64,000 nucleotides of DNA from Cellulosilyticum lentocellum DSM 5427. Its GTDB lineage: Bacteria > Bacillota > Clostridia > Lachnospirales > Cellulosilyticaceae. Made by a program: the position numbers and the translations under genes. The notes beneath the pieces were generated by a model. It did not search any database. It saw nothing but the letters and a program-made list of their open reading frames with translations, and was not told the DNA's origin. How positions within the stretch are numbered: the stretch's first letter is position 1; every line of letters starts with the position of its first letter. Positions 57,091 through 64,000 of the stretch are shown here, piece by piece. The DNA is taken from NCBI RefSeq assembly GCF_000178835.2, contig NC_015275.1, positions 2,811,001 through 2,875,000 of the forward strand, given 5' to 3'.

Positions 57091-58935
57091 TTAATTTTCG
57101 CCCTCGCTTACACTCCATAATGCTTCTAAGTTAATCGTATGACTTTGTGGCTGATATTTTTCCTCCAATTTATCTACCTTTATAAGTACTGGGAAATTGC
57201 ATGCAGTTCCCGTCATAATACACCCACCTTGCGGAAGAATAGGTATCATCTCAAATGATGCTCCATCTAAAAATGAAACGCTCCTTCCAATTGCTTTAAT
57301 GTCTTCATTATTTACTAAACGATGTAAAAAATAATTATGCAATTGTGAAATAATAGTTTCGGAAATATCAGATGGTCTCTGACTTGATATAGTTAAGAAT
57401 ACCCCAAATTTTCTTCCCTCTTTGATTATTTCTTCAAACAATTCAAGCCTATAATCTTTCCACATGCTACTCTCACGATCCGATTGCTTAGATAAAATAT
57501 TATGTGCTTCATCAACTATTATAAATAATGAACTACTCTGATTTTCTTGTAACTTATGAAAATCATATGCCCTCTTACACACTATCATAGGAATAATTTT
57601 TCTCATCTCAATATTAACTTCGACCAATGATATTATCTGTAAATTTTCATCTATAACATCAGCATTATCAAGTTTAAAAATCTTTCTTATCTCTAATAAA
57701 CGATTGTCTAATCGTCTAAGTAATGGGGCAATATGCTCTTCATTTATATACCCCCTTGCTACATCATTTGCATATTGTAATTTTACTATAAACTCAAATC
57801 TATCCCATTCATCTATGTTCTCTTCTTCATCTTTGTATTTTAGATTATCTTGAGTAATAACTTGCAGTAAATTTATCACATACTGATTATGCTTAAAATC
57901 ATCTTCACTATTAAAATAAATATTGGCTTGATCGATTATGTATAACTTTCTACTAGTACTATGATATGCTAGCTTTCCAAATAAATTATCCACTTCCGCA
58001 GAACAATTATCAAATCCCAAACTCAATATTTCTTTATAATACTTTTTTAGCGTACTAAATTTATCAGCATAGTCATAAATACTATTTATCATTTCTCTTA
58101 TTTCATTAAGTATACTATTATTTTGTACTGATGCACTAAATTTTTGAATACACTTCTTTAAGAAAGGCTGTTGTGTTTTTTCAGTTGCTTCTAGAATAAT
58201 TGACCAAAATTCTAAGTCTTCAATGGCTTTTTTATCAATTGGGAATAACTCTTCTCCTCTTCTTGTCGATAGATGATATACTTTTTTATTTACATTTGAT
58301 ATTGTATTTTCATATTCACCGTTAAAGTCAATAATAAGAAACTTACTACTATTTTTAAATACTTCACTTTCTTTATATATATCAAATAGTTCCTTATATA
58401 TCTTTGCCAACGTATTCGATTTACCACTTCCAGTATTTCCAAATATGCCTATATGGCTTGCAAACAAACTCTGAACTCCGATTTTTAATTTATACTTATT
58501 GTACCCTATAATTTCTCCAATAGTTATCGTAGAAGCATTATTAGCTGAAAATGCGAATACACTTTGTATTTCTTCTTCAGAAAGTATATATACGTAATTT
58601 GATATTAATGGTAACTCAGATAGCCCTCTATGAAATCTATCTTGTCTATCCATATATCCTATTAAACTAATTTCAATTACTCTATGAATTTGCTCCTCTT
58701 TATCATAGTAAATAACCTGCTTATTAGGATTTAGTAACGTAAATTCTCCTTCTATTTTTCCAATTATATCTTGAAATCCCTTCCTTATTTTTACAAAGCC
58801 GCCCACTGATACATTCTTAATTACTTCCCCACAATAATTTAAATTTGATTCATTTTTATCTTTATAGACTTTGGCTCTTACCTTTTGCCCTCTAACTTCA
58901 ATAACTTCCCCTATTTTAAGTATTTCGATATCCAT
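57091..58935 (-). CDS. HerA-like ATPase of a SIR2-HerA defence pair
   Basis: 614 residues from the ATG at 58935; a TTG 24 bp earlier is less likely. A HAS-barrel-like N-terminal domain (~1-150) precedes the FtsK/HerA ATPase with Walker A IGIFGNTGSGKSNT (166-173) and Walker B LFIIVDEAHNILS; GRKFGVFLTISSQRPSDI carries the sensor and arginine region. HerA rings assemble with SIR2 into large complexes. The start overlaps the SIR2 stop by 20 bp, showing coupling. It is the first gene inside the island after the tRNA fragment. Confidence 0.92.
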   Translation of the reverse strand: MDIEILKIGEVIEVRGQKVRAKVYKDKNESNLNYCGEVIKNVSVGGFVKIRKGFQDIIGKIEGEFTLLNPNKQVIYYDKEEQIHRVIEISLIGYMDRQDRFHRGLSELPLISNYVYILSEEEIQSVFAFSANNASTITIGEIIGYNKYKLKIGVQSLFASHIGIFGNTGSGKSNTLAKIYKELFDIYKESEVFKNSSKFLIIDFNGEYENTISNVNKKVYHLSTRRGEELFPIDKKAIEDLEFWSIILEATEKTQQPFLKKCIQKFSASVQNNSILNEIREMINSIYDYADKFSTLKKYYKEILSLGFDNCSAEVDNLFGKLAYHSTSRKLYIIDQANIYFNSEDDFKHNQYVINLLQVITQDNLKYKDEEENIDEWDRFEFIVKLQYANDVARGYINEEHIAPLLRRLDNRLLEIRKIFKLDNADVIDENLQIISLVEVNIEMRKIIPMIVCKRAYDFHKLQENQSSSLFIIVDEAHNILSKQSDRESSMWKDYRLELFEEIIKEGRKFGVFLTISSQRPSDISETIISQLHNYFLHRLVNNEDIKAIGRSVSFLDGASFEMIPILPQGGCIMTGTACNFPVLIKVDKLEEKYQPQSHTINLEALWSVSEGEN

Positions 58936-60223
58936 ACCTAGTTTCCCTCTCTTTGCCAAATTTTTTACTTAATATAGAAGAACTTAAGAACTTATTCAAC
59001 TGCATTAAATCTAGCTTTGTCTCTTGTACTGCACACGCAACTTCTTCCTCATTTTTCCCTCCTTCTATTTCTTCTGTTTCTTCTGTTTCTGCCTCTTCAC
59101 ATAAAGTTTCATCTCCTTCAATAACACTTCCATTTTTTTCTTTATCTAAAGTTACAATCCAAACATTATTTAACAACTCAAATTTATCCATAAATGAATT
59201 AATATCTTTTACTTGATATGCAAAAATAATCATGATTAAAGATGGATTATTCAATGCTCTTAATGTAATTTCATGAATATGTTCATCAGCAAATGAAAAA
59301 CCAAATACCATTAAAATAACATTATTCTTTTCTAATTCATTAGAATAAATTCTTAATAACTCATAATAGTTCTTATCCAATAATGTATCACTAAATTTTT
59401 CTTTGGTAGGATTTACTATCTTAAATGATTCCTGATACATTTTAGTTAATGGTTTCCATATATTGTTTAAATCAGCATCTTCAACATTAAAATTTTCAAG
59501 TAACTCATCAATAAACAATTTATTCACTTCATTCCAGTTTGCACCTTTTACCTTCTCCCATATTTCTCTTATTTCATCTTTCTTAGTATCAATTAATTCA
59601 TGTACATGAGTATTAAATTCATTTAAAGATTGTTTATAATCTCCATAACAAAATCTGCTATCACTGTATTTTTTCCATGTAATAGAACCATGTATTTTAA
59701 ACAAATTAACAATTGGTATCTCAGTCACTCTATCAGAAAATAATACTTGCTTCTCAAAAATCATATTGTAATGTGCTGTTGAAAAATATGGTATTATTCG
59801 CCCAACAAATCCATCATTATATACAATATTCGCTTCCTCAAATGATAGTTCTAAAAAAACGTCATAATTAGTTGTAAAAATATTTACTTGCTTATGTAAT
59901 GTTGCACTTTCTCGCTTATTTAAAATATGTTTTATCATACTAATAAACTCTATTTGAGCCTTTAAATCTGTTTTATTGGCATGTTGATCAATAGGGTAAA
60001 TACACTCCTCAAAGAATTTTAAGTATAATATGCTTTCCAATGCCACATATTTATTATTTTTATCCTTCTTGATTATCTCCATAACCTTTTCTATATTTCC
60101 TAGAGTCCCTAGTAATGGTGCAGAGAATCCTGCTCCTAGCAAGAAATTTATACTATTTGACTCTATAAGTTCAACCATATCACTAATAAATTGTTCATCG
60201 TATAAGTATTTTATTTGTGCCAT
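58916..60223 (-). CDS. SIR2-like NAD-consuming effector of a SIR2-HerA pair
   Basis: 435 residues. The SIR2-like fold shows FLLGAGFSAP (NAD loop, 27-36), IFTTNYD with the catalytic Asn (119) and LFKIHGSITW with the catalytic His (178). The C-terminal half ends in an acidic low-complexity stretch (ETEETEEIEGGKNEEEVA). In SIR2-HerA anti-phage systems this protein hydrolyses NAD+ or acts as a nuclease after infection and stops phage growth. Gene order, sizes and overlap fit that system. No DUF4297 is present. Confidence 0.9.
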   Translation of the reverse strand: MAQIKYLYDEQFISDMVELIESNSINFLLGAGFSAPLLGTLGNIEKVMEIIKKDKNNKYVALESILYLKFFEECIYPIDQHANKTDLKAQIEFISMIKHILNKRESATLHKQVNIFTTNYDVFLELSFEEANIVYNDGFVGRIIPYFSTAHYNMIFEKQVLFSDRVTEIPIVNLFKIHGSITWKKYSDSRFCYGDYKQSLNEFNTHVHELIDTKKDEIREIWEKVKGANWNEVNKLFIDELLENFNVEDADLNNIWKPLTKMYQESFKIVNPTKEKFSDTLLDKNYYELLRIYSNELEKNNVILMVFGFSFADEHIHEITLRALNNPSLIMIIFAYQVKDINSFMDKFELLNNVWIVTLDKEKNGSVIEGDETLCEEAETEETEEIEGGKNEEEVACAVQETKLDLMQLNKFLSSSILSKKFGKERETRYGYRNT

Positions 60224-60284
60224 ATTTCATTCACCCCATAACAAATTTTTCACTAGTTGTATAAGACATATTAAAATATGTTAG

Positions 60285-60893
60285 TTACTTTTCCTCTGCA
60301 GATTCATATACTTTTACATATTTATGTACCGTTTGCCTAGATATACTGCATATTCTTGCTAATTCTGATTTATTTATTTCTTTACTTCTATATTTAGGAT
60401 AATGCTTAATAAAACTACTAGGTAAATTCTCAATTGTTGTAATAGGCCTTCCTATAACTTTACCTTTAGCTACTGCATTTGCCATGCCACTCTTTACACG
60501 TTCACTAATCATATTGCGTTCCATCTCAGCGAATACACCCATCATCTTAAGCATTCCATCAGTCATAGCATCAAGTTCACCCTTGCTACAATCTACTACA
60601 AAACCACCAATTACTAACTTGAGTTGCTTTTCTTTTACCTTTTCAATAATCTCACATAACTGCTTAGTACTTCTCGTAATACGTGATACTTCTGTAGTAA
60701 CTATTGTGTCTCCTGCTTTTACCTTATCTAATAACTTATTTAGTTCAACTCGATCTACCTTAGTACCACTTTCATATTCCCAATATATATTTTTCTCATC
60801 CACACAACCTAAAGCTTTAAGTTCTCTCTTCTGTCTATTAATATCCTGCTTATTTTCATTAGTTGAACATCTTGCATATCCATATGTAGTCAT
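60285..60893 (-). CDS. Serine recombinase (resolvase/invertase family)
   Basis: 202 residues from the ATG at 60893 (AAGGTGG upstream; a GTG 12 bp earlier overlaps it). The catalytic domain has the nucleophile Ser10 in YGYARCSTNENKQDINRQ and conserved Arg residues in TEVSRITRSTKQL and FAEMERNMISERVKSGM. A C-terminal helix-turn-helix (KSELARICSISRQTVHKYVK) binds the res site. It may resolve or invert DNA of the element, or help with its upkeep. It lies directly upstream of SIR2-HerA. Confidence 0.93.
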   Translation of the reverse strand: MTTYGYARCSTNENKQDINRQKRELKALGCVDEKNIYWEYESGTKVDRVELNKLLDKVKAGDTIVTTEVSRITRSTKQLCEIIEKVKEKQLKLVIGGFVVDCSKGELDAMTDGMLKMMGVFAEMERNMISERVKSGMANAVAKGKVIGRPITTIENLPSSFIKHYPKYRSKEINKSELARICSISRQTVHKYVKVYESAEEK

Positions 60894-61086
60894 TCTAATT
60901 TCCACCTTTTGTCATTTATTGACTTAATCATAACTTGTCTATCTATATTCGTCAACAAAAAGGTGGTTTAATTTTCTTTTACACTTTTCCACTATTTTTA
61001 TGCGCTTTTATAGGGTTTGATATATACTTAAAATTGTCAATGAAATCATTTGTTTTCTTTTACACATTCCTTCGAATCATTTACTA

Positions 61087-62193
61087 CTATTCTTCATAAT
61101 ACATTATTCTGTTTTCATTAATATACTCAAAACCATTATCTAATTTATCTTGCTTAATATTCTTCTTCACTATTCGCTTAACACTATTCAGCGAACTAAT
61201 TTCTTCTTCTACAAATAACTTTATAAGATTATAAACTAAATGACTTATGAATGATATTGTATGCTCAAAAATAACTCCATATTCAATTCTTAGCTCAACA
61301 TGACTTACTCCATCATGAACTATCTTATTTCTTAATTCATAAAAGTAGTATACCCAATTAGCAATATATCTCTTCTTTTCTATATTAGCTGAATCTGCAA
61401 TTAAACATGCAGATCTAATTGCAACTTTTTTTCTCTGATTACTTTCATTCTTTCCTAATAGTAAGGTTTCTAATATTGTAGCATATGTTGGTATTACCGT
61501 ATCCAGATTAGTATAAGTAAGATTAGAATAAAGTAAATTTAATGCTGACCTAATACTATTAGCTACCTTATCATGTAGTATTATCCTTAAGAATAATTTT
61601 TCTACCGTATCACTAATATTCTCATTAATACTCATATCCTCTAAATAACTAAGGGGTGATACTATGCTATTATAGTTATCTTCTATAGATGTATAATATT
61701 TAGGAATTGTAAGCTCAAAATCATTTTCATCAAAAGCTCTATCCCCTATTTTTATTGCACATTCTGTTCGCCTACACCCACCATTAGTATGATATGCATC
61801 TATAAGCATAACTTGTTTAAAAAATGATTTAGTATTCTCTTCTGTCCATCTATTCGCTATATACAATATACTAATTGCAACCTTTAAATCAAAAATATCC
61901 ACATATCGATTAGTATGAACATCTAATAATGCAAATGTATTACAGTCTCTATACTTTGTGATTACCCTATCCGCTTCCTTATTATCTTCACCTCTTAAAT
62001 CAATAGCTAATTTCAACTTGCTTTTATCTGCAAAGTCTATTTTCTCTAGATACATTTCTTTATCATTACCATTAGTAGTATTTATATCTATTCCAAGTAT
62101 TGTTGCCATTTGTTTAGCTGTGTAGGCTCTAACAATAATTCTAATGATACCTTTATATCTTATTCTTATTCCTTGAATTGGTATTATTAACAT
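61087..62193 (-). CDS. Apea-like HEPN domain protein
   Basis: 368 residues. The C-terminal third carries the HEPN RNase-type motif R288-x4-H293 (YELRNKIVHDG) preceded by ATILETLLLGKNESNQRKKV, which fits Apea-like HEPN domains. The first ~200 residues, with IRIIVRAYTAKQMATILGID and a Cys pair in NGGCRRTECAIK, are not recognised. HEPN proteins in such islands often cut RNA during phage infection. It has its own GAGGTG site and no toxin-antitoxin partner is obvious. Domain call by motif only. Confidence 0.65.
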   Translation of the reverse strand: MLIIPIQGIRIRYKGIIRIIVRAYTAKQMATILGIDINTTNGNDKEMYLEKIDFADKSKLKLAIDLRGEDNKEADRVITKYRDCNTFALLDVHTNRYVDIFDLKVAISILYIANRWTEENTKSFFKQVMLIDAYHTNGGCRRTECAIKIGDRAFDENDFELTIPKYYTSIEDNYNSIVSPLSYLEDMSINENISDTVEKLFLRIILHDKVANSIRSALNLLYSNLTYTNLDTVIPTYATILETLLLGKNESNQRKKVAIRSACLIADSANIEKKRYIANWVYYFYELRNKIVHDGVSHVELRIEYGVIFEHTISFISHLVYNLIKLFVEEEISSLNSVKRIVKKNIKQDKLDNGFEYINENRIMYYEE

Positions 62194-62484
62194 TACTCAC
62201 CTCATGAAATAACCAGAATTTTAGTGTTCCTATACTATTAATTTTCCTAAAATAAAATACTTTCATTTTTCTTCTTGCCTAAATGAATCAATATTCTTTA
62301 TGCCCCAATCTATCGTCTAGTTAGAAGTAATATCTGTTAAAATTATATCTATATTTCTTCTGATAATTTATGTTATTCATCATAAATATAGCATATGTGA
62401 CTTTAATCATCTGTCACATTTTGTCATACAAATAACATATTTTCTTACTGATAAAGCAACCAACGTTCTATTTCCGACACAAAA
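62194..62484. other. Non-coding stretch
   Basis: I see no gene here. AT-rich, with no clear promoter pair; the HEPN gene promoter should lie within 62195-62300. Confidence 0.6.
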
Positions 62485-62504
62485 GGCACCTATTACTAGG
62501 TGCC
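62485..62504 (-). terminator. Terminator of the 163-residue protein gene
   Basis: GGCACCTA and TAGGTGCC arms with a 4-base loop followed on the minus strand by TTTTGTG, 15 bp after the stop. Confidence 0.85.
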
Positions 62505-62518
62505 CTATACTTCATTAC

Positions 62519-63010
62519 TTATGCAATTTCTACATACCTATATACTGACATACACTCTACATCCGTTCGCATTATATATTCATCTTCCCCTATATATTGC
62601 ACCATAAATCCTTTATTAAAGAGTGAGTCTTCTATTTCCAACTCATTTCTCAGCAACTGAGTTAATGGATAAAATCTCACGCCATAATAATTCTCTGTAT
62701 CACAAATAAGAATCTTTCCTTCCTCTCCACAGCTCTTTAAAAATCGCTCTGCTGCATACATTCTGCCTGTATAACTTTCTATTTTTCCATCATTAATATA
62801 ATCGGTTGCTCTAAACAGTATAGGTGTCTCTTCTGGTGTATATCGCTCTAAAACCATTTCCCACACTTCTAGCCATTCTTCTTGCCTTTCATCTTCTCCA
62901 CTATAAATCCAGTTTGCTAAAAAGCTATACGTTTCTTTATTAACTGCTTTTTTCGTTTTAATCGCCCTAACAAGGCAGTTTGCAATCTTTGTTTTCTCTC
63001 TTTTAGTCAT
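62519..63010 (-). CDS. Unknown protein, weakly ADP-ribosyltransferase-like
   Basis: 163 residues. N-terminal helices (KIANCLVRAIKTKKAVNKET) are followed by PILFRATDYINDGKIESYTG and RMYAAERFLKSCGEEGKILI. A LFRA arginine strand, an S/T-containing strand and a helix with AERF recall phage mono-ADP-ribosyltransferases, but the final ExE motif is not clear. Function should be taken as unknown. Its ribosome site is GAGGAC 11 bp upstream. Confidence 0.5.
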   Translation of the reverse strand: MTKREKTKIANCLVRAIKTKKAVNKETYSFLANWIYSGEDERQEEWLEVWEMVLERYTPEETPILFRATDYINDGKIESYTGRMYAAERFLKSCGEEGKILICDTENYYGVRFYPLTQLLRNELEIEDSLFNKGFMVQYIGEDEYIMRTDVECMSVYRYVEIA

Positions 63011-63042
63011 CTTCTTTTATGTCCTCGCTTATGTTTTCATTT

Positions 63043-63157
63043 TTAAAAATTATCCCCCTCAAAAAATTTCATTTCAGGAATTTTGTGTGAGCGTATCGCC
63101 TCTCGTGGTCGACCTCTATATTCACCTTTTTCCCTTGAAACTAGGGGGGATAGGCAT
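63043..63157 (-). pseudogene. Possible small gene broken by a single-base shift
   Basis: A short frame from the ATG at 63157 reads MPIPPSFKGKR and stops; one base later the other frame continues EYRGRPREAIRSHKIPEMKF followed by FEGDNF and a stop. Joined, they make a basic 37-residue protein with AGAGG upstream. Chance is not excluded. Confidence 0.3.
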
Positions 63158-63191
63158 TTTATTATTAACCTCTGTTCCTAATAAAGTCTCT

Positions 63192-63533
63192 TTATGGTGC
63201 TAATACAAAATATAAAACCTCTCTTATTTGCCTTATTTCTTTATATAAATGCTCTGTATTTTCACTCATATGATCAGACATATTTTCAATTTGATATGCT
63301 ATTTCAGCTAAAAGATTTGTCTTTCTGCAAAACTCTTCTTCACAATAGGCTTCTGCCTGCTCTACTGTATTAAATGACTTAATTCCTAATATCTTGTTAT
63401 GTTTATCCCTAAAATAAACATCCGAACCCTCTCTTTCCATTGTTTTTACATAATAGCTATTAATATATTTCTTTTGATTTAAATCGATATACATTTTTGT
63501 TTTCCTTTTCAATTTCTTCTTTTTCGTTATCAT
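63192..63533 (-). CDS. Small unknown protein of the mobile element
   Basis: Up to 113 residues; the ATG at 63494 (AAGG 9 bp upstream) gives 100 residues and may be the true start. The N-terminal half is a basic beta-type domain (YINSYYVKTMEREGSDVYFR, KILGIKSFNTVEQAEAYCEE) and the C-terminal half is a helix likely to coil (EIAYQIENMSDHMSENTEHL). No family recognised. Confidence 0.55.
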   Translation of the reverse strand: MITKKKKLKRKTKMYIDLNQKKYINSYYVKTMEREGSDVYFRDKHNKILGIKSFNTVEQAEAYCEEEFCRKTNLLAEIAYQIENMSDHMSENTEHLYKEIRQIREVLYFVLAP

Positions 63534-63548
63534 TTTCCTGGGTTCTTG

Positions 63549-63791
63549 CGGTAGTCCAATCGGTAGCTGTCACATTCAAATCCTTTGATTATCATACGCT
63601 TCGCTAGTTTCGGTAGTACACACCCAAACCTAGCTTTACTAATAAACTATTTTATCCTTTTAAAGTCTTCTTATTAATTAGATCTATACACAAACTACTT
63701 ATCCTTTTAACTATCTCTACTACCGATAGCCCTTGATATCTCTAACTTCTTCTACCTACTAAACTACCGAAAAACTATCTACAAACTACTG
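63549..63791. repeat. Short-repeat region beside the primase gene, possible replication origin
   Basis: CGGTAG occurs at 63549, 63561 and 63611 and its complement CTACCG at 63720 and 63764. AAACTAC recurs at 63692, 63761 and 63783. The 258 bp between two genes have no open frame. Clustered short repeats next to a P4-type primase are typical of an element's origin. The copy spacing is irregular, so this is a candidate only. Confidence 0.4.
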
Positions 63792-64000
63792 CTAATTTAC
63801 ATTAACAAATTGGCTAACTGTTAATACCAATGCTATGTCTCTATAATAAACATTCCTTCCATCGCTTTCTTTAGGAATGCGCTTCTTCATATCTAAGCCA
63901 AATCTTGTTTTGTTATCTGGTACTTCATTATTAGCTCTACACCATTCTACATATTTGGTATACAAATCCTTTGCTTGTACCTTTGATCCTTCCTTATGAA
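63792..64000 (-). CDS. Phage/plasmid-type primase, C-terminal end (partial)
   Basis: A frame entering from the right edge ends at the TAG at 63792. The 69 residues read KEGSKVQAKDLYTKYVEWCR, ANNEVPDNKTRFGLDMKKRI and DGRNVYYRDIALVL. This pattern, a helical domain with LYxxYxxWC and F-x-L-KKR, is the C-terminal DNA-binding domain of D5/P4-type primase-helicases from phages and integrative elements. Only the end is seen, so the helicase core must lie beyond the window. Confidence 0.75.
   Translation of the reverse strand, partial: HKEGSKVQAKDLYTKYVEWCRANNEVPDNKTRFGLDMKKRIPKESDGRNVYYRDIALVLTVSQFVNVN

Noticed and set aside
63051-63150. TCCCCCT and AGGGGGGA as an inverted repeat
   Set aside because: The arms are ~85 bp apart with no structure between them, so pairing is probably chance.
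1-64000. CRISPR array
   Set aside because: No series of regularly spaced identical repeats and no cas genes were seen on either strand.

Overview
This window comes from an AT-rich, low-GC, spore-forming anaerobic firmicute. The gene content points to a cellulolytic member of the Lachnospirales, with a Cellulosilyticum-like organism as my best guess. Evidence is a GH94 cellobiose phosphorylase, a dockerin-bearing GH5 endoglucanase next to a one-cohesin scaffoldin, T-box-controlled aminoacyl-tRNA synthetases, CotF-like spore coat proteins and strong AGGAGG ribosome binding sites. The species name is an inference from content, not a match I could run.

Positions 1 to about 52 kb are mostly chromosomal backbone. 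From the left: the end of an ABC exporter under a TetR repressor with a twin operator; small enzymes (GNAT, Cof-type HAD, MoaB/MogA-like); cellobiose phosphorylase; a two-gene PARIS-like pair (AAA ATPase plus DUF4435); asnS with a T-box; an rRNA methyltransferase with KtrA/KtrB potassium uptake; the dnaE-pfkA-pyk run; an aspartate aminotransferase; a YesMN-type two-component system with a sugar ABC transporter; and a hemicellulose operon (GH3, SGNH esterase, DUF3237) with a divergent AraC regulator. Then come pheST with a T-box, the mini-cellulosome pair, a second phosphofructokinase of PPi type, a decayed aromatic amino acid operon with only tyrA intact, a superoxide dismutase, a DEAD-box helicase and coat protein genes. 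Cellulose and xylan are cut outside the cell, oligosaccharides enter by the ABC system, cellobiose is phosphorolysed, and the sugars go through two kinds of PFK and pyruvate kinase.

From about 52 to 56.9 kb the window is an accessory scar: a PhzF-family gene and an aminoglycoside 6-adenylyltransferase-like gene with near-identical promoters, a broken IS3-family element between them, a lipoprotein, an unidentified gene fragment and the C-terminal stub of a tyrosine recombinase.

At 56895-56940 lies the 3' half of a tRNA-Glu(CTC) with no 5' half, which reads as an attachment-site duplication. To its right an integrated element begins and runs off the window: a SIR2-HerA anti-phage pair, a serine recombinase, an Apea-like HEPN protein, small unknown genes, a repeat-rich stretch and the end of a phage/plasmid-type primase. 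The main items for follow-up are this island, the PARIS-like pair, the minimal cellulosome, the decayed aro operon, and several homopolymer frameshifts including one at the start of pfkA.
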